Positions 9,090 to 17,013 of a stretch of 64,000 bases of DNA are shown here, in pieces. Location of the stretch: contig NZ_FNSA01000003.1 of the NCBI RefSeq assembly GCF_900104775.1, positions 2,604,001 through 2,668,000 on the forward strand, read 5' to 3'. Position numbers and translations under genes: made by a program. How positions within the stretch are numbered: position 1 is the stretch's first letter; each line of letters begins with the position of its first letter. Under the pieces are notes generated by a model, which made no database searches, was not told the DNA's origin, and saw only the letters and a list, made by a program, of their open reading frames with translations. This DNA is from Tsukamurella tyrosinosolvens. GTDB taxonomy: Bacteria > Actinomycetota > Actinomycetes > Mycobacteriales > Mycobacteriaceae.

Positions 9090-9349
9090 CAGCGGCCGTT
9101 GTTCCGAAGCCGCGTCGCCTGGGCGCGCAGGGTGGCGCTGAGCTTGCCTCCCTCTCCGCTGGAGTCCCAGTCGGCGGCGGCTGCGGCGAAGGCTTCCGAT
9201 GCGCTGGCGTACGGATCGCTCACCTCGTCCTCCTCGTCGGGCTCCGTCCAGACCCAGCGCCAGGTGCCTGGCGCTCGCTCGGTGATTCGGTATCCGGAGT
9301 CGGCGCGGTGGCCGTCCTCAGGCGAAGTGCCGTACAGCTTCTCACGCAT
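9089..9349 (-). CDS. Small hypothetical protein
   Basis: 86 aa. The ATG at 9349 has AAAGGAGAA just upstream; the longer GTG reading lacks one. Composition is acidic with an Ala-rich helix in the second half. Coupled to the following 56-aa gene by TGATG. Family not recognised. Confidence 0.55.
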   Translation of the reverse strand: MREKLYGTSPEDGHRADSGYRITERAPGTWRWVWTEPDEEDEVSDPYASASEAFAAAAADWDSSGEGGKLSATLRAQATRLRNNGR

Positions 9350-9381
9350 GGGTTCTCCTTTCGCGAGCGCCGGGTGGTCGC

Positions 9382-9825
9382 CTAGTTCTTCGACGCGGTG
9401 ACCTTGGCCGCGTAGCCGCACCAGTTCTCGTCGGCGGCGGGGGTCGGGAGCTCGCGGGGGTACCCGGCCGGGCCGACGAGCTTCGACTCGAAGATGTTCG
9501 CCTGCCGGCGGTTGTAGTCGGCGACCTGTGACCGCACCGTGGCGCCGTACGCGACTTCGGGGCGCTCGAGCATGACCGGGTCGCCGGCCTCCTTGGAGGC
9601 CTTACCAGCAGCGCAAGCGTTGTTCGCCGCGGCCTGCACCGAGTTGAAGGTCTCGATGACCTGGGTGTGCTGCTTCTCGACGTTGTCGGCGCCCGTGACC
9701 TCGCCGGCTTTGCCGAACCACCCGGCGCTCCAGCTGATGACGCCGAACAGGAGGGCAGCCGCGACGAACACGCCAATGCCGATGATGATCGCCTTGCCGA
9801 ACGAGGGCTCGTCGTCGTAGCTCAC
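9382..9825 (-). CDS. Single-pass membrane protein with extracytoplasmic domain
   Basis: 147 aa from a GTG (GGAGG 9 bases upstream) overlapping the lipoprotein stop. After about 10 acidic residues there is one hydrophobic helix (about 11-33: AIIIGIGVFVAAALLFGVIS), then a mostly helical extracytoplasmic domain with two Cys (AANNACAAGK and DENWCGYAA) that could form a disulfide. Coupled to the lipoprotein before it; the two probably act at the same envelope site. Similar lipoprotein/anchor pairs occur on actinobacterial elements, but I cannot name the family. Confidence 0.6.
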   Translation of the reverse strand: MSYDDEPSFGKAIIIGIGVFVAAALLFGVISWSAGWFGKAGEVTGADNVEKQHTQVIETFNSVQAAANNACAAGKASKEAGDPVMLERPEVAYGATVRSQVADYNRRQANIFESKLVGPAGYPRELPTPAADENWCGYAAKVTASKN

Positions 9826-10433
9826 TTCAAGGCCTCCTGCAGGATCCGCTGCGCCTCGTCGGGGTTGCCCGCCTTGAGCGCTTCCTGCGCGCGGCGCTGG
9901 GCGTCGGCGAGCTGCGGGTCCGGCTCGTAGGTGATCTTGGTGTCCTGACGCTGGAACTTCATCGGCTGCGTGGAGCACATGACCTCCATGCCGGAGAAGT
10001 CGACGTAGACGCCGCCAGGCGTAAAGCCGTACCGGTAGGCGGGCGGGTTCCCGTGGTACATCCCGTCGACCGACCGGAGCTCGGGGTTGTAGGTGCGGCC
10101 ATCGGAGTTCGAGAGCTCCTGTGACGGGTAGTACGAGACCGACGAACTGGTCAGCTTGCCCTTGATGGGAACGGTGAACAGCGGTGCGCTGCCGTTGCTC
10201 CAGGTGGCGGTGCACCACTGGATCGTGTTCGGCTCGTCGTAGAGCTTCTGCGCCTCGTTGTAGTTGTTGAACTCGACGTCGTTGCGGGGCTGGTAGGCCT
10301 GCCGCTTGCCGGCGCTCTCCTCCACCTTCTTGTACTGCTCACTGTTGCTCGCCGCGTTGTTCTCGCACGAGGCGAGGGCCAGCGCGACGAGCACCACCGC
10401 GCCGGCGGCGCCGTACTTCTTCCAGGTGTTCAT
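9822..10433 (-). CDS. Lipoprotein
   Basis: 203 aa. A lipoprotein signal peptide is clear: KK, a hydrophobic core, then the lipobox LASC with Cys23 as the acylation site. The mature protein is Tyr- and Asn-rich with two further Cys (QWCTATW and EVMCST) and ends in a short charged helix rich in Ala, Glu and Gln. It is expected on the outer face of the cytoplasmic membrane. The gene overlaps the next one by GTGA and follows the SLOG-like gene by about 15 bases. Function unknown. Confidence 0.7.
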   Translation of the reverse strand: MNTWKKYGAAGAVVLVALALASCENNAASNSEQYKKVEESAGKRQAYQPRNDVEFNNYNEAQKLYDEPNTIQWCTATWSNGSAPLFTVPIKGKLTSSSVSYYPSQELSNSDGRTYNPELRSVDGMYHGNPPAYRYGFTPGGVYVDFSGMEVMCSTQPMKFQRQDTKITYEPDPQLADAQRRAQEALKAGNPDEAQRILQEALK

Positions 10434-10448
10434 GGGGTTCTCCTCGTT

Positions 10449-10910
10449 CTAGGTGTGGTTGGTCTGCAGTGGAGTCCAGGGGATCTGGACCAGGTTTCCG
10501 GTGGCGACGTCACGCGCGAGCCGGACGGCGTTCGTCGGCACCGGGATGGCGGTGTAGTCGACCCCGACAGGAATTCCTGCGTTCTCGGCGCGGCGGACGC
10601 AGTCCCAGGTCCCCCGGGAGCCGGTCTCGGGGAACGCCAGGCAGACGTCGGCGCCGAGGTCGACCATCTCCTGGTTGCGGATCGGGCCCGCAGCCTTGCC
10701 GAACATGTCCCAGTCGGCCGGGTGCTCGTCGACGGCGCAGCCCCATCGGGCGGCGATGTCGCCGGCGATCGTGTCGGCGCCTCCGTATGGGCACGCCCCA
10801 TGCACCACGGTGACTGCCTCCGGGACCAGTCCCGCCGCGACGTAGCGGAGCGCGGTCTCGACCGCGGCTCGGTCGGACCAGAATCTGGATCCGGTGATGA
10901 GGATGCGCAT
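10449..10910 (-). CDS. SLOG-fold protein of the YspA/DUF2493 type
   Basis: 153 aa. The N-terminal MRILITGSRFW strand and loop, VVHGACPYGGADTIA (about 35-49) and RNQEMVDLGADVCLAF (78-93) are the hallmark nucleotide-binding blocks of the Rossmann-like SLOG family (YspA-like, DUF2493), common on actinophages and plasmids. SLOG domains bind nucleotides or nucleotide-derived ligands; some act in defence signalling, but this short stand-alone type has no assigned role. It overlaps the next gene as TGATG. Confidence 0.75.
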   Translation of the reverse strand: MRILITGSRFWSDRAAVETALRYVAAGLVPEAVTVVHGACPYGGADTIAGDIAARWGCAVDEHPADWDMFGKAAGPIRNQEMVDLGADVCLAFPETGSRGTWDCVRRAENAGIPVGVDYTAIPVPTNAVRLARDVATGNLVQIPWTPLQTNHT

Positions 10911-11326
10911 CAGGTCTGGCCGTTCGCGAGGTCCCAGCCAAAGGAGATCGCCGCTCGACGAAGTGAGGCTACGACCTCACGCTCGGCGTAGGTCTCCTGG
11001 GGCAGCGCCTCCACGATCCCGGCGAGAGAGCCGGCCTTGGTCGGCTTGACGGTGTATCTGCAGGCGAGGTACGGCAGGCCGAGACGGTACCGCTCTGCCA
11101 GGGGCCCGGCGACGTATCTGCGCTTCTCGCAGATGTTGCGGTGCTCGGAAGGCCCGTTTTCGTCGAAGACCAGCAGGTCGATACGGACCGAGGTCGCCGT
11201 GCCATACGTGGACGACACGCGGTCGGCTGCTCCATGGACGCGCACCAGCATGTCCTTCCCGGTGAACTCGTCGGGGATCCCCCGGCCCATGTCTCCGAGC
11301 TCTGCGTCGTGCGCTGCTGTCGTCAT
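10910..11326 (-). CDS. Hypothetical protein
   Basis: 138 aa, start ATG at 11326 overlapping the upstream stop; the in-frame reading to 11533 shadows the neighbour. A beta-rich N-terminal half (VRVHGAADRV, VRIDLLVFDE) and a helical C-terminus. No family recognised and no membrane segment. Confidence 0.5.
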   Translation of the reverse strand: MTTAAHDAELGDMGRGIPDEFTGKDMLVRVHGAADRVSSTYGTATSVRIDLLVFDENGPSEHRNICEKRRYVAGPLAERYRLGLPYLACRYTVKPTKAGSLAGIVEALPQETYAEREVVASLRRAAISFGWDLANGQT

Positions 11327-11703
11327 GACCGCCCCTTCCCCGCCGGGTGGGCGCGCATGGCCAGGGTGCGGCGGATGGCTCGCAGGCGGACGCGCTGGAC
11401 CGCGGTCTCGAGTGCGATCGCGCCCAGGAGCGCCGCGAGCACGATGAAGTTCGGCGACGCCAGGAAGACGAGGAAGAGCAGGACGGCGGGAATGTACTGG
11501 GCGATCTGGATCGCGCTTCCGATGCGGCGCCATGCGCGGTAGAGGTGCCCGTCCGCGTCGCTGTGGACCTGGCTCAACGCGAGCGTGGCCTGTTCGCGTG
11601 CCGTCATGCGGACGAGGGCGGGAATCGAGTAGCCGGCGACGATCGCCGTGCTGCGGAACTTCTCCGTAGCGGTGAACATCGACGGGTGTGCGTTCGTGGT
11701 CAT
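11323..11703 (-). CDS. Two-helix membrane protein
   Basis: 126 aa. Cytoplasmic-looking N-terminal half, then two strongly hydrophobic helices (about 68-84 and 86-104) and an Arg-rich tail. GGAGG lies upstream of the ATG. Together with the next two small membrane proteins and the lipoprotein it gives this operon an envelope theme. Confidence 0.6.
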   Translation of the reverse strand: MTTNAHPSMFTATEKFRSTAIVAGYSIPALVRMTAREQATLALSQVHSDADGHLYRAWRRIGSAIQIAQYIPAVLLFLVFLASPNFIVLAALLGAIALETAVQRVRLRAIRRTLAMRAHPAGKGRS

Positions 11704-11731
11704 GTGGTTGGTCCTCCTTGGGCGGAAGGCT

Positions 11732-12007
11732 CTACCGGCTGATCCAGCCGGAGAGCAGGTCCTGCACCGAGCCGCCGGTCGCGGCGTCGAGCAGTAGAGC
11801 TGCGATCGTGAGACCGACGGCGACGAGCACGACGGTGAGCACCTTGCGGAGCAGGCCGGCGAAAGCGGTCACGGCGACGATGATCGCGACGGCGCTCGGG
11901 GGCCAGTGCTCCATTCCGGGGATCGCGGAAGTGGCCGTGCCGCCCACGCCGACCGTGAGTGCGCCCGCGAGGGCCATGCGGCGAAGCACCGATGTCGGAA
12001 AGGTCAT
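11732..12007 (-). CDS. Small membrane protein
   Basis: 91 aa. The N-terminal basic/hydrophobic stretch (RRMALAGALTVGVGG) could be a signal peptide or first helix, followed by two hydrophobic segments (about 38-50 and 58-73). The overall shape resembles pilin-like or TrbC/VirB2-like small membrane proteins of conjugation clusters, but no such family can be claimed from sequence alone. Confidence 0.55.
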   Translation of the reverse strand: MTFPTSVLRRMALAGALTVGVGGTATSAIPGMEHWPPSAVAIIVAVTAFAGLLRKVLTVVLVAVGLTIAALLLDAATGGSVQDLLSGWISR

Positions 12008-12037
12008 GCTGCAGAGCTCCTGTGGTCGAGTTCGGTC

Positions 12038-12283
12038 TCAGGCGGCGATCTCGCGGAGAGCGCGCGGGTCCGCAAGGTCGGCACCGCGAGCCGCGCCACC
12101 GATGAGCCGAACCACTACCGGCAGGACCAGGGCGAGCGGGAAGAGCGGATACAGCGCCGGGGTGAGGAACACCCCTCCGAGTGCGCTCAGGAGAATGAGC
12201 GCGGTGCCGAGGAGGTCCGCGGGCAGCTCGGCGTCGTGCGCGGCGCGGGCGAGTGCATGTGCGGTGTTGGGTGTCGTCCTCAT
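12038..12283 (-). CDS. Small membrane protein, first gene of the long operon
   Basis: 81 aa with two hydrophobic helices (about 24-41 and 43-62). AGGAGAA lies upstream of the ATG. It is the promoter-proximal gene of the run that continues to 2610, and the palindromic promoter at 12316-12357 sits 33 bases before its ATG. No family recognised. Confidence 0.6.
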   Translation of the reverse strand: MRTTPNTAHALARAAHDAELPADLLGTALILLSALGGVFLTPALYPLFPLALVLPVVVRLIGGAARGADLADPRALREIAA

Positions 12284-12315
12284 GGCGTTCTCCTCGGTAG
12301 GGCGGCTATAACAAA

Positions 12316-12357
12316 CTCTCTATTTTAGAGATAGGCGAGAATCGCCCAGGCGCACAA
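12316..12357 (-). promoter_or_regulatory. Palindromic promoter, copy 1 (long minus-strand operon)
   Basis: Palindrome tctctattttagaga (12317-12331), one of six in the window. On the minus strand a TTGTGC (-35, 12352-12357) is followed after 18 bases by TATCTC overlapping the palindrome; the core TAAAAT is an alternative -10. It precedes the 12283 gene. Repressor-type control by overlap of the -10 is inference. Confidence 0.65.
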
Positions 12358-12393
12358 GGGCCTCCAAGACGCTCGGGCGTGTCGGCGCCGGTC

Positions 12394-12585
12394 CTACAGC
12401 TGATCGACGCCGTCCAGCGCGGCTGCGCGCCCGCGGAGGCGACGCGCTTCGGTGATGTAGCCGGCCGCCTCGAGGAGCTCCGCGCGGTGCTGCAGGATCT
12501 CCGCAGCCACCGCGTCAGGAGTACGCGGACGCAGTCCGTCGACGTTCACCGACGAACCGGACCCCGCGCTACGGGAACCACTCAA
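12394..12585 (-). CDS. Small hypothetical protein after the cytosine methyltransferase
   Basis: 63 aa from a TTG overlapping the methyltransferase stop (TTGA), with GAGG at a good distance. The second half is a clear amphipathic helix rich in Ala, Leu, Arg and Glu (AAEILQHRAELLEAAGYI). No family recognised. Translation is probably coupled to the methyltransferase. Confidence 0.5.
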   Translation of the reverse strand: MSGSRSAGSGSSVNVDGLRPRTPDAVAAEILQHRAELLEAAGYITEARRLRGRAAALDGVDQL

Positions 12586-14216
12586 GCCGCGGCCTCGTCA
12601 AGAGATGGCGCCGGCTCTTCCACGTTGCGCCACCGCAGCATCTGACGGAGGCCGTGGGCGATCTGCCGATCAACGACGCCGTTGCCGATGGCGCGCAGTT
12701 GCTGCTCTCGGCTCAGCCCCAGTTCGGGGTCGGTCACCCAGCCGGAAGGCCAGCCCATCATCCACTCGGGAAGTACGGCGGCGAGACGATCGCGCCCGTT
12801 GCGATTCGGCTCGGTGGGTGAGGGAGCGAGGCGTCCGAGGATCCGCTCCCACCGCTGGATTGCCGGCGTGTACTTGCCCCAGTCGATCCCGCGCCCTCGG
12901 GCGGCTCGGACCACTGTCGTGACGAGATCGTCACTGCCGGTGCCGCGGCGTTCCGCGCGCGCGAAGTCGGCGCGCCGGACGCTGTCCGAGGCCGTCGGAG
13001 TCGGGAGAAGGGCTTCGCCCTGGGGCCGAGCTGTGTCATCTCGCTCGGCCCCGAGAGCGTAGGCGATCTCCGTGGTGCTCCCGCCGCGGGTGGCGCGCGG
13101 AGTGGGGAGCAGCTCGACGCCGATCACCTCCGTGAGACCGCCCATGCCCTTCTCGACATGCCGGGCTGCGCCCCGCGACCCCATCGTCTGCTTGTGCTCC
13201 ATCGCGCGCGGGGTCGGCAGCAGAGCATCGACAGCGTCGGAGAGTCGACCGTCAGCGGCCGTGCGTGTGCGCCCATCGGCGCGGGTGCGGCCGGAGGGCT
13301 TGGTACGCCCCTTGGACTCGGTAGCGATCGGAGTCGGCAGCAGCGGAATCGACGCGTCGGGGAGCTCGCCACCGGTGGCGAACAGGCCGTTCTCCGCGAT
13401 GATGCGCAGGTCGGTGACGCGCTTGCGGCCCGGCTTCTTGCGCAGATGTACCTCCGGCGGATTGCCGGAGGAGGTCGCCGTCGGCGTGGGAAGAAGCAGG
13501 TTCGGTGCAGGTTCGATCGGCTCGGAGGGCGCGGCCGCGATGGCGGGGTCGACCGAGTAGACGGTGTCGCCGATCATCGTTCCGGTGCGCGGCCACTTGC
13601 CCGTGAACGCCTGGCCGTCGCGCCGGCCGCCGATCGTCACCCACTCCCCTTCGACCAGCCTGCAGACAGGCTTCGCCGAGACGGGCTGCGGAAGGGCTTC
13701 TCGGCACGCGAGGATCGCCAGCCGCTTGCGCAGATGCGGAGCACCGACTTCCGCTGCCGAGACCTGAATCCACCGCACGGTGTAGCGCCGGTCGGCGAGG
13801 TCACGCAGGACGACGTCGATGCCCAGGCTCAGCAGTCCCTGGACGTTCTCGGCGACGCCCCACAGCGGGCGCAGATGGCTGATCGCATCTGCCATGTAGG
13901 ACCAGAGGCCGGAGCGGGTGCCGGGTCCGATACCGGCGCGCTTGCCCGCTGGCGAGAGGTCGGTGCAGGGGAAGCCGCCACTGAGGATCTCGATGGGCGG
14001 AACTGCGGCCCAGTCGATCGCGGTGATGTCGCCGAGATTCGGCACGCCCGGGAATCGGCGCTCGAGCACCTTGCACGCTCCGGGGTCGACTTCCGAGAAC
14101 CAGACGAGCTCGCTGTCGAAGACCTCCTTGACGGCGACCCCGAGCCGGCCAGAGCCGGCGAACGTCTCGGCGGCCCGGAGGCGGCGGTTCAGGAAGTTCT
14201 GTTCAGGTGCGCGCAC
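12582..14216 (-). CDS. DNA cytosine-5 methyltransferase with LLPTP-repeat insert
   Basis: 544 aa. Transfers methyl from S-adenosylmethionine to cytosine C5. Motif I is ETFAGSGRLGVAV (17-29), motif IV GGFPCTDLSPAG (80-91) with catalytic Cys84, motif VI ENV (124-126), motif VIII QVSAAEVGAPHLRKRLAI (about 151-168) and motif X AIGNGVV near the C-terminus. Between VIII and X lies a long insert with five LLPTP-type repeats (for example LLPTPTASD, LLPTPRAME) where the target recognition domain is expected; similar LPTP repeats occur in phage-borne enzymes. The GTG at 14216 with GAGGGAA upstream is the chosen start. No cognate endonuclease is nearby, so it is probably a solitary methylase. Confidence 0.88.
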   Translation of the reverse strand: MRAPEQNFLNRRLRAAETFAGSGRLGVAVKEVFDSELVWFSEVDPGACKVLERRFPGVPNLGDITAIDWAAVPPIEILSGGFPCTDLSPAGKRAGIGPGTRSGLWSYMADAISHLRPLWGVAENVQGLLSLGIDVVLRDLADRRYTVRWIQVSAAEVGAPHLRKRLAILACREALPQPVSAKPVCRLVEGEWVTIGGRRDGQAFTGKWPRTGTMIGDTVYSVDPAIAAAPSEPIEPAPNLLLPTPTATSSGNPPEVHLRKKPGRKRVTDLRIIAENGLFATGGELPDASIPLLPTPIATESKGRTKPSGRTRADGRTRTAADGRLSDAVDALLPTPRAMEHKQTMGSRGAARHVEKGMGGLTEVIGVELLPTPRATRGGSTTEIAYALGAERDDTARPQGEALLPTPTASDSVRRADFARAERRGTGSDDLVTTVVRAARGRGIDWGKYTPAIQRWERILGRLAPSPTEPNRNGRDRLAAVLPEWMMGWPSGWVTDPELGLSREQQLRAIGNGVVDRQIAHGLRQMLRWRNVEEPAPSLDEAAA

Positions 14217-14290
14217 GCGTTTCCCTCGTGAGTCGGTGGCTGGACAGAGTCCGGGCCGAGCGCGCAAATGCGGCTCGGCCCGGTGTGACC

Positions 14291-14845
14291 TCAGTCGAAG
14301 AAGTTGTCGAAGTCGTCGTCGGCGAACGGGTCCTTCTCCAGGCGCGCCTTGTCTTCTGCGGCCTGGGCCCGCTCCGCGTCCGCCTCGGCGATCTGCTTCT
14401 GCCCGCGGCTGGCGTCCTGGCGAATCTCCTCCTCGATCTCTGCCTCGCTCTCGACCGTCGGGATCGTGAACTCGATGTCGGCGCCGGTCCGGTCCCCGCG
14501 GAACGGGGCGTCGAGCAGGCTGTCCAGTCGAGAGTCGCCGGGTTCGGCGTCGGTGAGGTACGCGATCACCGTGGCGTAGACCTGCGGGATGTGGTTCACG
14601 CCGTTCTCGTCGGGCTCGATGTCCTGCAGGATGCGGATTCGGCCGTAGGCGATGTTCGGTCGGGACGCGAGGCCGGCGGCGGCCATTTGGTCGCGAGCGT
14701 CACTGATCAGATCCTCGGTGAGCTTGTCCAGGTCGTACTGGGCCGCCTCGGTGAGGTCGCAGAGCGGGGCGGTGAAGAACACCGTGAGCGCTTCCGAGCC
14801 CGTCTCGGGGTTCGGGGAGCGGAAGTAGGTGGCAGTCTCGGTCAT
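14291..14845 (-). CDS. Acidic hypothetical protein with coiled-coil tail
   Basis: 184 aa, strongly acidic. N-terminal half beta-rich; residues about 135-170 form a highly charged helix (EAEIEEEIRQDASRGQKQI) likely to be coiled coil, ending in an Asp/Phe-rich tail (DPFADDDFDNFFD). Such acidic Phe tails often dock on partner proteins such as SSB- or clamp-binding peptides, which is speculation here. No family recognised. Confidence 0.55.
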   Translation of the reverse strand: MTETATYFRSPNPETGSEALTVFFTAPLCDLTEAAQYDLDKLTEDLISDARDQMAAAGLASRPNIAYGRIRILQDIEPDENGVNHIPQVYATVIAYLTDAEPGDSRLDSLLDAPFRGDRTGADIEFTIPTVESEAEIEEEIRQDASRGQKQIAEADAERAQAAEDKARLEKDPFADDDFDNFFD

Positions 14846-14948
14846 CGCGAACGGGCCTTTCGGAGAGTGGATGCGGTCTTTGAAGTGCGCCGAACCCTAG
14901 ATCGGATGCGCCGTCGCACATCGACGCAACACGGTTCGGTGAGACGGC

Positions 14949-14984
14949 AACGGCCCGCGCCATCCGGGGACGACGCGGGCCGTT
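14949..14984 (-). terminator. Intrinsic terminator after the Ala/Pro-rich gene
   Basis: Perfect 11-bp stem (aacggcccgcg / cgcgggccgtt) with a 14-base loop, 13 bases past the stop of the minus-strand gene ending at 14997. The T-tract is weak, as is usual in high-GC actinobacteria. Confidence 0.7.
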
Positions 14985-14996
14985 ACGGTCGGGCGG

Positions 14997-15761
14997 TCAG
15001 GCGGCAGCCTGCGCCCACCAGCCGTTCTGCACCGCGCTCGCGGACAGGTACTTCACGGCATCGTCGTAGGGGTAGCCGCAGTTCTCGACCTCCGGCTTGC
15101 GGAGCACCTTCGCGGTTCCGCCGGACTTGGTCGTGGTCTGGACCGCCGTCGCCACGACCCAGGCGTTGCCGCGGGTGTACTCGTTGATCAGGTCCCGGCG
15201 GAGCAGCTTCTGCAGGACCGCCACGTTCGAGCGGACCTCCGTGGCGCCGGTCGTCGGGTCGATGACGATGTAGTCGACGATCGGAGCGTCGAACGGCTCC
15301 TGCTCGTACTGCGAGGTGCGGCGCTCGAGGCCGAGGATCCGGAACAGGATCGGCTTGTAGAAGTGCTCGTCGGGGACGGAGGCGCCTCCCGACTGCGCGA
15401 TCGTTCCCAGCTCGGGCGGGCCGGCGGGCGTCGCGCCGACGGCCGAGGCGTATCCGGCGGCCGCGTATCCCGCGGGGAGTCCGACGGGGGTCGCGACCGG
15501 CGCCGCGGGTGCGGGCGCGGCCGGTGCGGCCGCGACGGGAGCCGCGGCGGGGGCCGCAGCAGGAGCAGCGGCCACGGGAGCCGCGGCGGGGACGGCGGCG
15601 GCGGGGGCAGCGGCCACCGCGGCGGGGGCCGCAGCCGCGACCGGAGCAGCGGGAGCGGCGGCCGGTGCGGCGGCCACGGGCGCCTGGGCGACGGGAGCAG
15701 CGGCCGCCGGTGCGGCAGCGACGGGTGCCTGGGCGACGGGGGCAGCGATGGGAGCAGACAC
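14997..15761 (-). CDS. Ala/Pro-rich repeat protein
   Basis: 254 aa. After VSAPIAAP the first 100 residues are low-complexity tandem repeats of the type VAQAPVAAAPAAAP, then a folded-looking C-terminal half (DEHFYKPILFRILGLERRTS to a WWAQAAA end). The GTG at 15761 is chosen because GAGGA lies 6 bases upstream and the repeat begins there; the frame extends further upstream without support. Ala/Pro linkers commonly tether domains or span a cell wall, but no signal peptide is present. Family and role unknown. Confidence 0.65.
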   Translation of the reverse strand: MSAPIAAPVAQAPVAAAPAAAAPVAQAPVAAAPAAAPAAPVAAAAPAAVAAAPAAAVPAAAPVAAAPAAAPAAAPVAAAPAAPAPAAPVATPVGLPAGYAAAGYASAVGATPAGPPELGTIAQSGGASVPDEHFYKPILFRILGLERRTSQYEQEPFDAPIVDYIVIDPTTGATEVRSNVAVLQKLLRRDLINEYTRGNAWVVATAVQTTTKSGGTAKVLRKPEVENCGYPYDDAVKYLSASAVQNGWWAQAAA

Positions 15762-16153
15762 GAGAGTCCTCGATTCGAGTGTGAACTGGTTGGTCGAACC
15801 GGAGCGCTCGTAGGGACTCGGAGACGCACATTGCGTCTTGAAGAACCGTCGGAGTGCACCGATGCGGTTACTGTTGCGTCGCCGATGCCTGCTGTCGAAT
15901 AGTTCACCCCTTCCTTCCTTCGGCGTGTCGTTCGAAGAGTTGGGTGCCTTCGCGCCCTGGGCACGTCGCGACTTTTGACCCAAGGTCTCGCCCCTCAGCT
16001 GGGCGAGATACGGGACCGGATCAGCGATGCTCTGTCGCCAGCGCCGGCTGAGCCCGCGCTGAGCTCACGGCGGTGTTCAACGCGGGTCGCCCTTGAAGTC
16101 ACGTCTCCTGCTGCCGACAGATCGGCCGGACGTGATGCGGTGCTTCGGCGGAA
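15762..16153 (-). other. Non-coding gap upstream of the Ala/Pro-rich gene
   Basis: About 390 bases with no credible gene on either strand. It should hold the promoter of the 15761 gene. An 8-bp inverted repeat (tctcgccc / gggcgaga, 15986-16008, 7-base loop) may terminate the operon ending at 16154. No copy of the shared palindrome is present. Confidence 0.4.
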
Positions 16154-16759
16154 TCAGCTCCGTGCGTAGAGCGGGGCATCGCCCCACGCCGCACGGAAGA
16201 GTGCGGCGCCGGCGTCGCTGAAGGGGAGCAGGACCGAGAGCGGGCCAGGGTATCGATTCGGGTCCGCCGCTATCGCGTCGAGAAGCCGTCGGCCGAGGTC
16301 GCGCCGACGCGAAGAAGCGGCGGTCCAGATCGGTCCGACGGAGCAACTGAGTGTCGGCGCGACCTTGATCAGCTCGTAGTCGCCGGGCGCGGTCCACTCG
16401 ATCTGCGCGGTCGCGTACTCCGGCCAGTTCATGGCGAAGGACATGACCATGTTGCCCTCGCGCAGCAGGTAGGCGCGACCGAAGCCGTTGAGCGACATCC
16501 GGTAGGGGTCAGCGCCGATCGGCTGGATCTGAGACAGCGGGAGAGGTGCGAGCTCCCGGCGTTCGTCGGCCGAATGATAGGGGTAGCTGGCCTCGTCGTA
16601 ACCGCCGTCGGTTCGACAGACCATCCCCGCTTCGTACGCGAGCTGGCGGAGCGCCCGCGGGCTCGTCCGGTCGACGGAACGTACCTCGGCGTCGCCCCAC
16701 AGCTGGGCTGCGTCTGCAGACATCTCGATGCCGTGAGGTGCCGGGTCGCGTTCGTACAC
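16154..16759 (-). CDS. Hypothetical protein, possibly acetyltransferase-like at its end
   Basis: 201 aa from a GTG two bases after the previous stop (an ATG at 16723 is the alternative). The C-terminal third, SRRRDLGRRLLDAI followed by PFSDAGAALFRAAWG, recalls the end of GNAT N-acetyltransferases, but the central acetyl-CoA loop (Q/RxxGxG/A) is not clear, so this is a weak resemblance. Last gene of the clamp-like operon. Confidence 0.45.
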   Translation of the reverse strand: MYERDPAPHGIEMSADAAQLWGDAEVRSVDRTSPRALRQLAYEAGMVCRTDGGYDEASYPYHSADERRELAPLPLSQIQPIGADPYRMSLNGFGRAYLLREGNMVMSFAMNWPEYATAQIEWTAPGDYELIKVAPTLSCSVGPIWTAASSRRRDLGRRLLDAIAADPNRYPGPLSVLLPFSDAGAALFRAAWGDAPLYARS

Positions 16760-16761
16760 GA

Positions 16762-17013
16762 CTACGAGGACTCCGGGTGCGTCTGGTGATAGGTGTGTGC
16801 CTCAGCGACCATGTCGATCAGCACCTGATCGTGTCCCGAGCCAGGGGTGATCGTCCGGACCTGCGCCTGTGGCATCTCGTCGAAGTAGACGTCATCGCCG
16901 ATCACGCGATACACGCGGACCCGGTCGCCCGAAAGCTGCACGAGATGGTTTCGGGCTCGCCACTGCGGAGTTCCGTCGCGATAGACCTCGAAGAGGATCC
17001 CGGTGTCGCTCAT
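16762..17013 (-). CDS. Small hypothetical protein, member 1 of a local paralogue set
   Basis: 83 aa from ATG 17013, overlapping the stop of the gene before it (ATGA). Its RDGTPQWRARNHLVQLSGDR aligns with RDQTPQWMSDELLVQVTSDG in the next gene upstream, so the two are probably duplicates. Predicted all-beta start with a helical tail. Function unknown. Confidence 0.55.
   Translation of the reverse strand: MSDTGILFEVYRDGTPQWRARNHLVQLSGDRVRVYRVIGDDVYFDEMPQAQVRTITPGSGHDQVLIDMVAEAHTYHQTHPESS

Noticed and set aside
12379-12645. 88-codon plus-strand frame downstream of promoter copy 1
   Set aside because: It is antisense to the 63-aa gene and the methyltransferase end, lacks a ribosome binding site and loses normal composition in its second half.
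15363-15902. Gly/Arg-rich plus-strand frames opposite the Ala/Pro-rich gene
   Set aside because: They are the reverse reading of the GC-rich Ala/Pro repeats; composition is purely repeat-driven and no start signal exists.
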